Positions 45,950-54,426 of a DNA stretch of 64,000 nt are shown here, piece by piece. Positions within the stretch are counted from its first letter, which is position 1. Each line of letters opens with the position of its first letter. Source of the stretch: Serratia symbiotica (GTDB lineage: Bacteria; Pseudomonadota; Gammaproteobacteria; Enterobacterales; Enterobacteriaceae); NCBI RefSeq assembly GCF_000821185.2, contig NZ_CP050855.1, positions 1,798,001 through 1,862,000 of the forward strand, read 5' to 3'. The translations under genes were made by a program, and so were the position numbers. The notes under the pieces are model-generated. The model was not told the origin of the DNA. It ran no database searches and saw nothing but the letters and a program-made list of their open reading frames with translations.

Positions 45950-46214
45950 TATCCCCCCCACATGGTACAACCAGCGTCCAAATAATATTGTTTCCGTTAC
46001 TGTTGGTCGATTTAAGCAGCCCGCGCAATGCCATACCACGGAGGTGCTTGCGAAGCGCTGCCGTCGTTACATGCTGGTTGGGATGCAACTTTCTGATCGC
46101 ATTGCGGATATTCCAGGTCGCCAGACTGTAGCTCCCGTCCCAATCCTTTGATAATGGATGGTTTGAAATGATATCCAGCAATGCGTTATCTGTTGGAACA
46201 TAGAGAATAATCAT
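45933..46214 (-). CDS. Small early protein, winged-helix-like, unknown function
   Basis: 93 residues. LLDIISNHPLSKDWDGSYSLATWNIRNAIRKLHPNQHVTTAALRKHLRGMALRGLLKSTN has the helix-helix-wing look of a small DNA-binding domain. No named family recognised. It overlaps gemA by 17 nt. Confidence 0.65.
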   Translation of the reverse strand: MIILYVPTDNALLDIISNHPLSKDWDGSYSLATWNIRNAIRKLHPNQHVTTAALRKHLRGMALRGLLKSTNSNGNNIIWTLVVPCGGDNGEPD

Positions 46215-46218
46215 CCGG

Positions 46219-46563
46219 TTACCCCCCGTGTATGTTGGTACGAGCAGTATGAATACGGTTAGGATGCGTCAAAATGTCAAGCATTCCAGTATGTTGCGAC
46301 AGTTGCACTAGCAGCCCCACAGCAGCAACGGCAGCTTTATGATCGGGGCTTTCGGCCAGGCGGCGCAGATGGCTCACGATCCCATATATGCTCAAAGCCT
46401 CGGCTATTTTCAGTTGCTTACTATGGATTAGCTCATCCTGGAATGAGAGGCTATCAGCTGGCGCATCCAAAAATTGAGTGAGTGCGGCGACTTCCACTTG
46501 TGTGAAGCCGCTGGCTAACAAACCCGAAGCGTAATAATCACGCTTTGAAATCTCTTTATTCAT
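46219..46563 (-). CDS. Small early protein of unknown function
   Basis: 114 residues from ATG 46563: KRDYYASGLLASGFTQVEVAALTQFL, then a helical region. The start overlaps the preceding stop (ATGA). It is not recognised; the coupling to its neighbours supports it as a gene. Confidence 0.65.
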   Translation of the reverse strand: MNKEISKRDYYASGLLASGFTQVEVAALTQFLDAPADSLSFQDELIHSKQLKIAEALSIYGIVSHLRRLAESPDHKAAVAAVGLLVQLSQHTGMLDILTHPNRIHTARTNIHGG

Positions 46564-46769
46564 CACTGCCTCCACTCGTCGATCATTTCATTGTGGGTCT
46601 TTATTTGGGCTTCAACTGTAGAGGCTAAAGCTTCAAAATCGGCCTCCATACCACCGTCCAACCCATCCCAGTCAATGCTCATATCCGTCAGATTGCGCGA
46701 CATCGTTTTCAGTCGATTAATCTGCCGCCGCGCCAGTTTAAGGCGATCCACATTAGGGTTGTTTTTCAT
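46563..46769 (-). CDS. Small early protein, helical, unknown function
   Basis: 68 residues from ATG 46769: MKNNPNVDRLKLARRQINRLKTMSRNLTDMS, then an acidic helix. It is charged and probably coiled. It overlaps the exonuclease stop by 17 nt and the next start by 1 nt. Confidence 0.6.
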   Translation of the reverse strand: MKNNPNVDRLKLARRQINRLKTMSRNLTDMSIDWDGLDGGMEADFEALASTVEAQIKTHNEMIDEWRQ

Positions 46770-47592
46770 CGTCTTGCTTCCTGATAAAAACGGAATGGTC
46801 ATGACCGTCACTGCTTGGTTCAGGCATATACTCACCAATGTGGTTATGTCCCAAATTGCAGATAAACGTTTTGTGTCCATGGGGGTGTTGACCGAGTGGA
46901 TAAATGCTCATTTCCCCCGGACAGGACTGTATTGGCCAGTGCCCTAGTGTTCTCAATACTCGCTCACACGGAGCCACATCATTGGACGACAGCGGCTCCG
47001 TGCGGATCTCACAACGCTGGTAATGATCAACATTCCATCTTGGGAATAGCTGTCGCCAGGCTGCATGGGCAATTTTTACCTGGTGCAGAGCATCGGCCAG
47101 CGCATTGTGCTTTTCACCGGCAAACGGGATCGTTTTCACATTAATCCCCGATAAGCTCACTAGTGTGCGCAGGTCGGCAATATTCCAAAACTTCCACGGG
47201 TAGATGTCGTCCCCCCTGGCGTCAACCTGTGGGTCTACGCGGTCAAACCAGCCCTCCAAAATGGTGATATCAAAGACCGACCCATTGCCCCAAGGAATAC
47301 AGCGACCACCGCCAGTGCGTTGCAGAAAGGCTCGCAGTTCAGCGGCGACACTGACAGGGGGGCGTGTACCGTTAAAGGCGGCATCGCGTGCCTCGTTGCT
47401 CTGTTTATCCCACCACTCCAGGGTGCTAATTTCAGGCAGGCCATAGGTGAGAGCCGCATCACAGCTCATTCGTTCATAGAAGGTCTCGCCGACACTGCCG
47501 GTCTGCAGATCAAACTGTACGGCAGCAATGGAGAGCACCGGACAGCCGCGCTTCTTACCCAGGGTTTCGATATCGATCATGATGTTGTTCAT
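46753..47592 (-). CDS. 3'-5' exonuclease, RNase T/DEDD superfamily, with C-terminal extension
   Basis: 279 residues from ATG 47592 (an in-phase ATG at 47604 is possible). The DEDD exonuclease motifs are IDIETLG at about 5-11, WGNGSVFDITIL at about 105 and HNALADALHQVKIA at about 165. This is the DexA/Rv2179c-like group of phage exonucleases. About 90 residues after the exonuclease core (from YQRCEIRTE) are not part of the usual domain and end in a His-rich segment. Substrate unknown; it lies in the early operon, so it may act on host or replicating DNA/RNA. Confidence 0.8.
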   Translation of the reverse strand: MNNIMIDIETLGKKRGCPVLSIAAVQFDLQTGSVGETFYERMSCDAALTYGLPEISTLEWWDKQSNEARDAAFNGTRPPVSVAAELRAFLQRTGGGRCIPWGNGSVFDITILEGWFDRVDPQVDARGDDIYPWKFWNIADLRTLVSLSGINVKTIPFAGEKHNALADALHQVKIAHAAWRQLFPRWNVDHYQRCEIRTEPLSSNDVAPCERVLRTLGHWPIQSCPGEMSIYPLGQHPHGHKTFICNLGHNHIGEYMPEPSSDGHDHSVFIRKQDDEKQP

Positions 47593-47807
47593 TGAATTCT
47601 CCATTGCTTTTTATGACGTTCAACGGCGCTTTTCATCGCCGTTCTGGCCTGGCTGGTATAGACGGTGCGGTTATGGCCGTCATAGAACTTGAACCGGGAT
47701 TTACCTGGCAACTTCGGGCACTCCACCACGGTACTGCTGTCGTTGAGGTGATAGATGCGCCGATCGCCGTTATCCTGGTACTCGCAACCGCTGACGCAAA
47801 GATACAT
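47589..47807 (-). CDS. Small early protein of unknown function
   Basis: 72 residues, beta-rich and basic: YLCVSGCEYQDNGDRRIYHLNDSSTVVECPKLPGKSRFKFYDGHN. No family recognised. It ends at the exonuclease start with a 4-nt overlap. Confidence 0.6.
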   Translation of the reverse strand: MYLCVSGCEYQDNGDRRIYHLNDSSTVVECPKLPGKSRFKFYDGHNRTVYTSQARTAMKSAVERHKKQWRIQ

Positions 47808-47812
47808 AGACC

Positions 47813-48514
47813 TTACCTCCCAATCTGCAGAGGTTCTTGCTCGGCGCTGGAGCTGCCATCCACACCATGACTCAGCCTGGCGTTCGTGCCAGCGACATAG
47901 CCTGCTCCACGCGCATCCTCATCACCGCGCACTTTTTTAGCGGGACGATGCGCCACCGTGACAAAATTGCGGCTGATTTTTTTGTAGTAAGCTTCCATCA
48001 GGCCTTTTTCGGCAGGTGTCACAGCAAATGCGTCAATAACCTGGTACGCGCCATGCACCCACGCCTCACAAAATGCATCAGCCCGCCCTGTCTTGGTGGT
48101 TCGCTTGACACTCCTGCGCTGACCCGCGCTGAACTCACGGCGGGCGGACATCATCTGGCGCGTCAACACGTCAAAAGCATAGGCCGCGACTTGCGGACGT
48201 TCATCAGGCCCATAAAACACCACCGTGCGCTTGCCGATACGCCATGCGAGATAACTCTGTACGCCAAAAGCCTGGCGAATAATCTCGATAAGCATGGACA
48301 TGTAGCGGGGCGTTTTATTGGCATGGGAGGGGGCACCTTCACTGCTGGCCTCGCTGATTTCCGTCAACGCCACGTCAGTCTCAGTCACCCGATGTTCGCG
48401 CATCATTTTTTGCGCCCGCTCCAGCGCCAGCGACGCCTCATGCGAATTGGTATTTTTACGCGCAAGATTCAACAGCTTTTTAATTTTGGCGAGAAGTTTG
48501 TCATTATTTTCCAT
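47813..48514 (-). CDS. DUF2786-family early protein
   Basis: 233 residues. The N-terminal KLLAKIKKLLNLARKNTNSHEASLALERAQKMMREHRVTETDV is the DUF2786 signature. The middle (SYLAWRIGKRTVVFYGPDERPQVAAYAFDVLTRQM) is the associated domain. Found in many phages and prophages; function not known. Confidence 0.85.
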   Translation of the reverse strand: MENNDKLLAKIKKLLNLARKNTNSHEASLALERAQKMMREHRVTETDVALTEISEASSEGAPSHANKTPRYMSMLIEIIRQAFGVQSYLAWRIGKRTVVFYGPDERPQVAAYAFDVLTRQMMSARREFSAGQRRSVKRTTKTGRADAFCEAWVHGAYQVIDAFAVTPAEKGLMEAYYKKISRNFVTVAHRPAKKVRGDEDARGAGYVAGTNARLSHGVDGSSSAEQEPLQIGR

Positions 48515-48595
48515 ACGGGGTTTTCCTGAATTTGGCGCAAGCCTGCCCCTGCGGGTTTACGCCATTAATTAAATAATGATTGAAATCGATTTAAA

Positions 48596-48787
48596 TCAGC
48601 CCGCAGGCGTTAACGATTTAATATTTGCAAACCAAGGTTCAATATTAATTTCCACCACGGTGGACTCACTTAAATCACGCGCCACATCCACCGTCTTGAC
48701 TATCCGGCCACCGCGTAAGATAGGGTTAGGTGTATAGATGAAATGGCATCCGACCTTGTAGGTCTCATTAAACTGCTTGGCTTGCAT
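48596..48787 (-). CDS. Small early protein of unknown function
   Basis: 63 residues from ATG 48787: MQAKQFNETYKVGCHFIYTPNPILRGGRIVKTVDVARDLSESTVVEINIEPWFANIKSL. It is beta-rich and resembles short phage proteins annotated as hypothetical. It overlaps the next gene upstream by 20 nt. Confidence 0.6.
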   Translation of the reverse strand: MQAKQFNETYKVGCHFIYTPNPILRGGRIVKTVDVARDLSESTVVEINIEPWFANIKSLTPAG

Positions 48788-48995
48788 TTGGATTACTCCA
48801 CTGTTTTGTCGCCGCATGATTGCAGTGGGATTTACGGTATAATGCCCAGTGCAGATTATGGCTATTGCATGTTGCAGTTGCTGCCTTATTCCATAAGGTT
48901 GACGCAGTTGTATAATCGCCGCGTTGCTCGGCGCGAACAGCGCCACGTGCATAAGCCATATAACTGTTATTAACTTCCTTTTCATTAATCCGCAT
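48768..48995 (-). CDS. ANR-family-like small regulator
   Basis: 75 residues from ATG 48995. YARGAVRAEQRGDYTTASTLWNKAATATCNSHNLHWALYRKSHCNH has the pattern of ANR proteins (A..A...E..G.Y..A..LW..A......N..W...R...C). Those proteins bind and inhibit AraC-type activators. The family call is by eye and moderate. If correct, the prophage carries a potential modulator of host virulence regulators. Confidence 0.5.
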   Translation of the reverse strand: MRINEKEVNNSYMAYARGAVRAEQRGDYTTASTLWNKAATATCNSHNLHWALYRKSHCNHAATKQWSNPNASQAV

Positions 48996-48996
48996 G

Positions 48997-49626
48997 TTAA
49001 ACCCCGGCAATATCCAAAGAGATCGGCACATATTGGTCGGAGTCACCGATACGCTCATAGAGACGGATATAGCTTTTACTGCTGACCACCTGGACAGCTT
49101 CGGCAAGCGCATCCATCGCCCGTAACCAGCGAGGGTCGGTAATATCATGGCGGCGCAGCTGCAGTACGCGGCCAGGGTTGATCTCGCCTTCTTTATCGGT
49201 GGAGAATGCGCGGTCAATGATGGCCAGCAGTTCTGGGCGAGCGCCCTGAGTCCACTCAGCCACACAGGCATCAATCAGCTCTTTAGCGGCCTGGATACGT
49301 TCATCAAAGGCGATGCGGTCTTGCATGGCTCGCTGAACCTTAAACTGGCCATCATAGTTGTACAGGGTGACATTGCCTTTTTTGCCGCCAATGGTCGCCC
49401 CGTACTGCTCTGCAGAGAGGTCAACCAGCGCCTGAATATCGGCAAAGGTATCCTGTTTAAAGTCTCGCAATGCCTGCTGCAGTGGCTTGGCGCGTTCAAC
49501 AATGGCTTTAACCAGCGCATCACGCTCTTTATCTACCGGTTTAATCAGGCTTTCCGGGGTAAGGATGCCACGTGCATCTTTCCAGTAACCCGCTGGAATG
49601 GTATTTTCAGTAGTATTAGTGGACAT
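48997..49626 (-). CDS. DUF3164-family early protein
   Basis: 209 residues from ATG 49626. GYWKDARGILTPESLIKPVDKERDALVKAIVERAKPLQQALRDFKQDTFADIQALVDLSAEQYG is the DUF3164 pattern. This is a standard early gene of Mu-like phages, found between B and gemA. Function unknown. Confidence 0.85.
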   Translation of the reverse strand: MSTNTTENTIPAGYWKDARGILTPESLIKPVDKERDALVKAIVERAKPLQQALRDFKQDTFADIQALVDLSAEQYGATIGGKKGNVTLYNYDGQFKVQRAMQDRIAFDERIQAAKELIDACVAEWTQGARPELLAIIDRAFSTDKEGEINPGRVLQLRRHDITDPRWLRAMDALAEAVQVVSSKSYIRLYERIGDSDQYVPISLDIAGV

Positions 49627-49900
49627 TTTTATCTCCTTGCTGCTCATTAACGTTGAATAACGCGGCGTTGACTTCAATATTGCCAGAACCCTTTAATTTC
49701 ATAATGTAAATTTCCTTTATTATCATGAGAATGTCAGCGGCATTTTGTTTCATGATTAACGCCAGGCATTCAGAATGCCCAGGCCGCCCATCATTAAGCC
49801 CTTCAATACCTACACTGATGGTGACTGGGACAGATATGTGCCCGGATTTATCAGTAGGTACAGCATCATTCTCAGTAATATCAAAAATAACCTTTGCCAT
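49616..49900 (-). CDS. Small early protein of unknown function
   Basis: 94 residues: AKVIFDITENDAVPTDKSGHISVPVTISVGIEGLNDGRPGHSECLALIMKQNAADILMIIKEI. It is beta-sandwich-like at the start. Not recognised. It overlaps the DUF3164 gene by 11 nt. Confidence 0.6.
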   Translation of the reverse strand: MAKVIFDITENDAVPTDKSGHISVPVTISVGIEGLNDGRPGHSECLALIMKQNAADILMIIKEIYIMKLKGSGNIEVNAALFNVNEQQGDKNVH

Positions 49901-49911
49901 ATACTCTCCTG

Positions 49912-50202
49912 TTAATGTAATGATTCAGACCAAATAACCCGGCATCCGTCCTGGACGAATACCCCTTGTTTAAACTCGCCCTGGCGACCGTTACCAAAAT
50001 GCAGGTAACTGGCCTCGCCCGTGCTGGCCATATGCTCACAATACGCATGGCAGTTGATACGAATGACCGGTTTACCGCCATGAAACATAATGCTTTGAAC
50101 CGTGATACCACGTGCCGTTAAAGACAGAATGACGGACTCAGCGCGTACCATCGCAGAGATCAATGACGTGTTGGCGTTATTATCAAAATCGCTGGCTTGC
50201 AT
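49912..50202 (-). CDS. Small early protein of unknown function
   Basis: 96 residues from ATG 50202, chosen because GGGAGGGG lies just upstream. AMVRAESVILSLTARGITVQSIMFHGGKPVIRINCHAYCEHMASTGEASYL. Not recognised. Directly follows B. Confidence 0.6.
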   Translation of the reverse strand: MQASDFDNNANTSLISAMVRAESVILSLTARGITVQSIMFHGGKPVIRINCHAYCEHMASTGEASYLHFGNGRQGEFKQGVFVQDGCRVIWSESLH

Positions 50203-50216
50203 AGCCCCTCCCATTA

Positions 50217-51140
50217 TCAATTAATTAACATGCTGGAATATTCTTCAACCAGGGCCACCGAAATACCCTGATCACCGATACCGCTGGCGCGGACTACACC
50301 CCGCGCCAATTTAAATAAACGGCGGTAATTCCCCTTTGAGGCCTTATAAAAGGCATCAGCTAACTCAGGTAGCATTTTGATATTGCTTTCATCGTCATTA
50401 GTGGGTAATAAACTCACCAGAATGCGATCAAAGTCGGTTCGGTCATGCTTTGCTTTTTCTCTATCCAGATCGATAGCCATACCCACGCGGCTATAAAGTT
50501 GGGCATATTCACCCCGGCGACCCTTGAGGTTGAGTAGCAGGCGTGGCATACCAGCCAGCACGACACCAGCACCCGCCCGGTCATGGATACGCCGCATCGC
50601 TTCCAGGGCGCGGTAAGGCAACAACTCAGCCTCATCAATAAGCACCAACCAGCCCGTATCATGTAACGCGGTGATACAGTTCTCACTGAGGTCGTGGATA
50701 TTGCCGCGCTTGTTGACCCCCAAACGGTCACATAACTCCTGCAGCAGCACCTTGGTGGTATAGCCAGGGTCAGCCTCAATTAAAATCACGTCGTTATAGC
50801 TGCTGGCGTATTGACGCAATACCATGCTCTTGCCCAACCCTGCGTTGCCATAAATTACACCGATATCGGCATCCAGATGGGTGTTTCTCAGCAAGGTCAG
50901 GCATTTACTGGATAATTGCGTTTTAACAAAACACGCTTTGACCTCACGGTTTTTCTCTTTATCTCCCTCACGGGTAATAAAGTTATTAATCGCCGCTTCA
51001 ACGTTATCTATATTGCCGTTATAAACGCCTTTCAAATATTGCGAGATAACAGCAGGACTCAAGCCAGTTTTCGCTGCAACCTTGCTTTGGGTGTAACACT
51101 TCCTCGCCATCAGGCGATTTAAATTATCAATCACAGTCAT
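50217..51140 (-). CDS. Transposition ATPase, Mu gpB type
   Basis: 307 residues. An N-terminal helix-turn-helix (KVAAKTGLSPAVISQYLKG, 20-38) is followed by an AAA+ core with Walker A GNAGLGKS (98-105) and Walker B LVLIDEAE (165-172). Mu gpB has the same order and size (312). It selects target DNA, delivers it to the transposase and stimulates strand transfer. It appears intact even though A is interrupted. Confidence 0.93.
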   Translation of the reverse strand: MTVIDNLNRLMARKCYTQSKVAAKTGLSPAVISQYLKGVYNGNIDNVEAAINNFITREGDKEKNREVKACFVKTQLSSKCLTLLRNTHLDADIGVIYGNAGLGKSMVLRQYASSYNDVILIEADPGYTTKVLLQELCDRLGVNKRGNIHDLSENCITALHDTGWLVLIDEAELLPYRALEAMRRIHDRAGAGVVLAGMPRLLLNLKGRRGEYAQLYSRVGMAIDLDREKAKHDRTDFDRILVSLLPTNDDESNIKMLPELADAFYKASKGNYRRLFKLARGVVRASGIGDQGISVALVEEYSSMLIN

Positions 51141-51149
51141 TTTTAAGCC

Positions 51150-53198
51150 TTAACGGTAATTACCGTACTTTTTTAAATCATCTTCATATTCGGATTCGAA
51201 TAAATAGGGTCTACTGCTTATGCGATCCGGTTTTGACTCCATCGGAATGAATTTGCTGAAATCAGTGTCGGCTTTATGCTCCAGCGCGGGACGCAACTCG
51301 TCTTCCGCATCCTGAATTTTGGTCTCTGCCAGTTTAATTTTACGCTTCGCGCGCTCTTCCAGGGCTTTCTGGACTCTGGCCACCGGCACTGGCGATGCGG
51401 TATTACCATTCCAGATGGCGGTACAAACATAGGTGCCATCCATTTGGCGAACAATGACTTCAGTCGGATCATGGATATCAAAGGCCACCCGGACTTCCTG
51501 CCGGTCAACAGTAATCAGTTCTTTCGAAAAATACTGGTTATTCTCCAAGGCTATCCAGCCACGCTGCGCAACACGTTTAACTTCCGGCATAAACATTTCG
51601 CGCAATTCACCGTCCGTCATGTATTCGATGTCGTCACCTTCCTGCTCCAGTACCCACTGGCGGTAAGCTGCTGGCGACATCCATTTCCCATTAACCTTGG
51701 GTAATTCGCTATGCCCGTGGTGATTGTTGTAGTCGTCTATTTCCTCCTGTACGGCGTCAATCAATTGCCGCCAGGTGGGCAGGATCTTCAACGTTTTCTT
51801 GTTCTGCGCGGTCAGTTCGCGCCCATCCCGCAAGGCGTTTGACAGACTGAGTATCTGTTGCCCCCGAATACGGACAGCGTTAGGGTCGGCTCCGATGCCG
51901 TTGTAGGTCAGGAACCGCTTGGCCAGTCGGTCAGGCATTACACCGTTCAACCGTTCAATGATGCCGCGCGCCTGCGGATTACCGGGAATACCGGTCATGT
52001 GCTCGATGTGCAAGCGCGGAAAAATACCGGTAATGTCCGCATCCAGCATCTTGTTGGTTTCCCCGCCGCCGTTATCGGAATACACGAACAGTGGCTTGCC
52101 GTAATGTTTCATGCCATGCCGGTAGGCATCGGCCACCGCAATGGCATTCTCCGCCAGGGAAACGCTCCAGCCAACGATATAGCGTGTACGGCCGTCAATA
52201 ACCAGCGTCAGCTCCGGCGTGAAAGGTCTGCCATGGATAGGATGCGCCACTTTTAGATTCAGCGACTTGCCATCCGAAATCCAGCACCCGTTCACCGGCA
52301 TTTGTGACCAGTCACGCTGCTGATAAACTTCAAAGGCTTTTGCCGCTGACCCCGACACGCGTCCGCGCATACGCTCCCGCAATGGCAGCTTATCCACCAA
52401 ACGTATTACCGCGTCATACGATGGCAGGGCCATCAGCATGGCGGGTTGGTCGCTGTACGTCTCGTACCAGTCGCGCTTGAACGAGCGGTATGCCTCTTTG
52501 ACGCTGGGGCCGTTCTGGTTGCTGTAGTGTGGCCAGAACATGCCGAAGAACCAGACCACGTCTTCCGGGCGTTTGCGTTTGGGCTGACCGGGTGCCAATA
52601 ACGCCAACCGCTCCAGGCCTGGCTTGGTAGTCAAATAGAGGGTCAGTCACGCCTGCAGGCAGCTCTTGCTGACGCCAATACGACTCGAGCCTTTGCGGGC
52701 GTTGGCCAACCCAGCCGCTACCATGACCCGCGCGGGCAGCGTTCCCTGGCGAGAACCGTCGGCGATGAATGTTACCGCCGCAATTCGGGACATACCGGCA
52801 GCGCGCAGTTTCTCCACCTCCTGAGCCAGCAGGGCGCGCGCATCGGCCACTTTTTTCTGGTCGTCGGTCAGTGTGGCGACCTCGCGCTCCACCAGTGCCG
52901 GGCACTGACGCATGATCTCCAGTTCTTCACGCGGTTTAACCAAGGAATTGCGCTTGATCGGCAGGCCGTCAGACTTGCAGCCTGACTGCTCAAGCACCGA
53001 TTTAAAGTGGCGCTGGCGAACGGCCTCTCTGGCCTGAGCTGGTAAACAGTCAATGTGATATTCGAATGCTTTGCTACCTGCGCGTTTACGTACCATCTCA
53101 GGCAATCCGCCCGAATAACGGCTTAGCGCTTCACGAATTCCCTTTGTTGTCGTGGGAAGACCTGGCAAACCCAATAATTCTTTCGCGACTACATACAT
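51150..53198 (-). pseudogene. Mu-type transposase A with an in-frame TGA
   Basis: From ATG 53198 (MYVVAKELLGLPGLPTT, as in MuA) the frame runs 183 codons to TGA at 52647-52649. It continues in the same frame for 498 more codons to the stop at 51150, in total near the MuA length of 663. The catalytic triad is present after the stop codon: Asp309 (WISDGKS), Asp375 (VYSDNGGG), Glu415 (RGIIERLNG). The stop falls in KSCLQA-stop-LTLY, where relatives usually have Trp, so TGG to TGA is likely. The N-terminal fragment lacks the active site; the C-terminal one has TTG 52634 as a possible restart but lacks the end-binding domain. Confidence 0.9.
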
Positions 53199-53199
53199 A

Positions 53200-53451
53200 T
53201 CAGGACGCCTTACGCATGTAGCTTTCTGTTCTATAACGGCTGGGCCAAATAACTTCTGGCGCAATTCCCAGGGCGTCAGCAACCACTTGTTGGTAAGGCT
53301 TGCAGGGGGTGCGGAGGACACTTTTAAGTGAATCCCTGCTGTAACCAGCGTTTAAAGAGAGCGTACGGAAAGACAGGCCACGCTTGTGGATCTCTGCCTT
53401 GATGATTTCAGGGTGCCAATCAGCACGCTGATCTTCTTTTTGACTCGTCAT
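53200..53451 (-). CDS. ner: Ner-type early repressor
   Basis: 83 residues. DWHPEIIKAEIHKRGLSFRTLSLNAGYSRDSLKSVLRTPCKPYQQVVADALGIAPEVIWPSRY is the Ner/Nlp helix-turn-helix. Mu Ner turns down both the early and repressor promoters after infection. First gene of the early operon, stop immediately before the ATG of A. Confidence 0.92.
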   Translation of the reverse strand: MTSQKEDQRADWHPEIIKAEIHKRGLSFRTLSLNAGYSRDSLKSVLRTPCKPYQQVVADALGIAPEVIWPSRYRTESYMRKAS

Positions 53452-53603
53452 TCATCTATCCTAAAAAGTTACCCGCCCGGGTAATCGCGCGGTTATCTCT
53501 ACGGATAAATAATAATACTCAAAAGAAACATTTTCAAGGTTCTTTTGAGTAAAAATAAAAATTAAAGTTTTCTGTTCTAAATACATGATTTAATGGTGAT
53601 TAT
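53452..53603. promoter_or_regulatory. Divergent early/repressor control region with operators
   Basis: For the early (minus) direction, TTGAAA (53532-53537) and TATTAT (53509-53514) are 17 bp apart, close to the sigma-70 ideal. A perfect 12-bp inverted repeat (TACTCAAAAGAA / TTCTTTTGAGTA, 53516-53551) covers the spacer. A further GGTTCTTTTGA lies at 53639 inside the repressor gene, with an opposite AAAGAACC nearby. A second palindrome, TTACCCG-CC-CGGGTAA at 53469-53484, lies downstream of the early start. It is a candidate Ner site. Confidence 0.7.
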
Positions 53604-54191
53604 ATGGAAAAAAACGTCAGTAATGAAAAACAACATGAAGGTTCTTTTGATTCCAATGATAAAGAACCATTTGCCAATAAATTAAAAATGCTCATGAGAG
53701 GTAGAACAGTACGCAGGTGCTCAGAAGACTGGGGTATCAACTTAAGTACCCTAAAGAACTACTTCTCTAGACCAGATGCCAAGCCTCGATATGAAGTTCT
53801 ATCCAAGATATCAAACGTAGAAGGCGTCTCAGTAGAATGGCTCCTCGGTGAAAAGGATTCATTTGAGTCCAAAAACAAAAGATGTGGAATAACTGTTGAA
53901 GAACGCCAATGGCATAAGCGGTTATCAGAAATGTTATTTTTATTGGGGGAAAATGAACTTGAGGCACTAACAAAACAGTTAACAATGAAGGGGTTAGTAA
54001 CAATACTCTACCTGCTAAATGATGACAACATCAGACTATTACAGCTTCCAAGTGTTCTAAAGGAGCAAATTCTCACTGCGCACCAAGCAAATTCAGCAGA
54101 GGCTTTAAATAATAATAAAGTGTGTGCTAGCCCTGAGGCAGAAAAATCAACGCAGTTAGGCCTTACCAGCAAACACAAGAAGGCCGTTTAA
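53604..54191 (+). CDS. Lysogeny repressor c
   Basis: 195 residues. A helix-turn-helix at about 25-80 (NKLKMLMRGRTVRRCSEDWGINLSTLKNYFSRPDAKPRYEVLSKISNVEGVSVEWLL) is followed by a variable helical region and a basic tail. There is no S24 autoprotease domain, so no direct SOS switch is predicted. It is the only early gene on the plus strand, as c is in Mu, and is transcribed toward the prophage end and entB beyond it. Confidence 0.88.
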   Translation: MEKNVSNEKQHEGSFDSNDKEPFANKLKMLMRGRTVRRCSEDWGINLSTLKNYFSRPDAKPRYEVLSKISNVEGVSVEWLLGEKDSFESKNKRCGITVEERQWHKRLSEMLFLLGENELEALTKQLTMKGLVTILYLLNDDNIRLLQLPSVLKEQILTAHQANSAEALNNNKVCASPEAEKSTQLGLTSKHKKAV

Positions 54192-54426
54192 TCCATCAAA
54201 CTTGGATGATATACATATTAATCATTGATTCCAATGTCAAAACGGCCTTAAAAATAGTTCAAACTACTGTCATAGCAATCCAGAAAATAATGCAAAAAAC
54301 TCAATTTTTTGTCATTTTCTATCAGATAGTCCAGAAAACGCCAACCAGTCTGATACCGCGCCAATGAAGGCTTAGCGGCTAGATCACCTTGCCCTGTAAT
54401 AGTCCAGAAATGATTGCCACCCCACA
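54192..54426. repeat. Prophage end (Mu left end) with transposase-site repeats
   Basis: Three copies of a CCAGAAA core in one orientation: AATCCAGAAAATAA at 54278-54291, AGTCCAGAAAA at 54328-54338 and AGTCCAGAAA at 54401-54410. On the other strand these read TTTCTGGACT, matching TTCCGGACT at the opposite end. The last bases are CCCCACA. A 9-bp inverted repeat (AAGGCCGTT / AACGGCCTT, 54181 and 54241) with a large loop follows the repressor stop but has no T-run. Confidence 0.7.

Larger units (their letters stand above)
20130..54426 (-). mobile_element. Mu-like transposable prophage (34,297 bp) in entB
   Basis: The element is a complete Mu-type genome lying with its Mu left end at 54426. Gene order is c, ner, A, B, small early genes, gemA, mor, endolysin, spanins, gp25-27 types, terminase, portal, F, G, I, T, gp36-38, L, M, gp41/42, tape measure, N, P, gp45-48, S, U, cargo. 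The terminal 24 bases at one end match the reverse complement of the other without gaps in TGT-G-G-GGC-A...TTC-GGACT. Lesions seen are a TGA in A and a frameshift in G. No Mu gin/invertible fibre segment and no mom are present; a Dam-type methylase occupies the mom position. Confidence 0.96.

Noticed and set aside
52414..52905. Minus-strand frame across the TGA of the transposase as a frameshift product
   Set aside because: The two true halves are in one frame, so no frameshift is needed; this frame has Arg/Gly-rich shadow sequence.
50217..53198. Non-Mu transposition module of the Tn7/IstB kind
   Set aside because: The ATPase and transposase resemble each of these groups, but ner, c, gemA, mor and a full set of Mu head and tail genes settle it as Mu-like.
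20236..53451. Many long plus-strand reading frames opposite the phage late genes
   Set aside because: They lie antisense to well-identified proteins in GC-rich DNA, have Arg/Pro-rich low-complexity translations and no ribosome sites.
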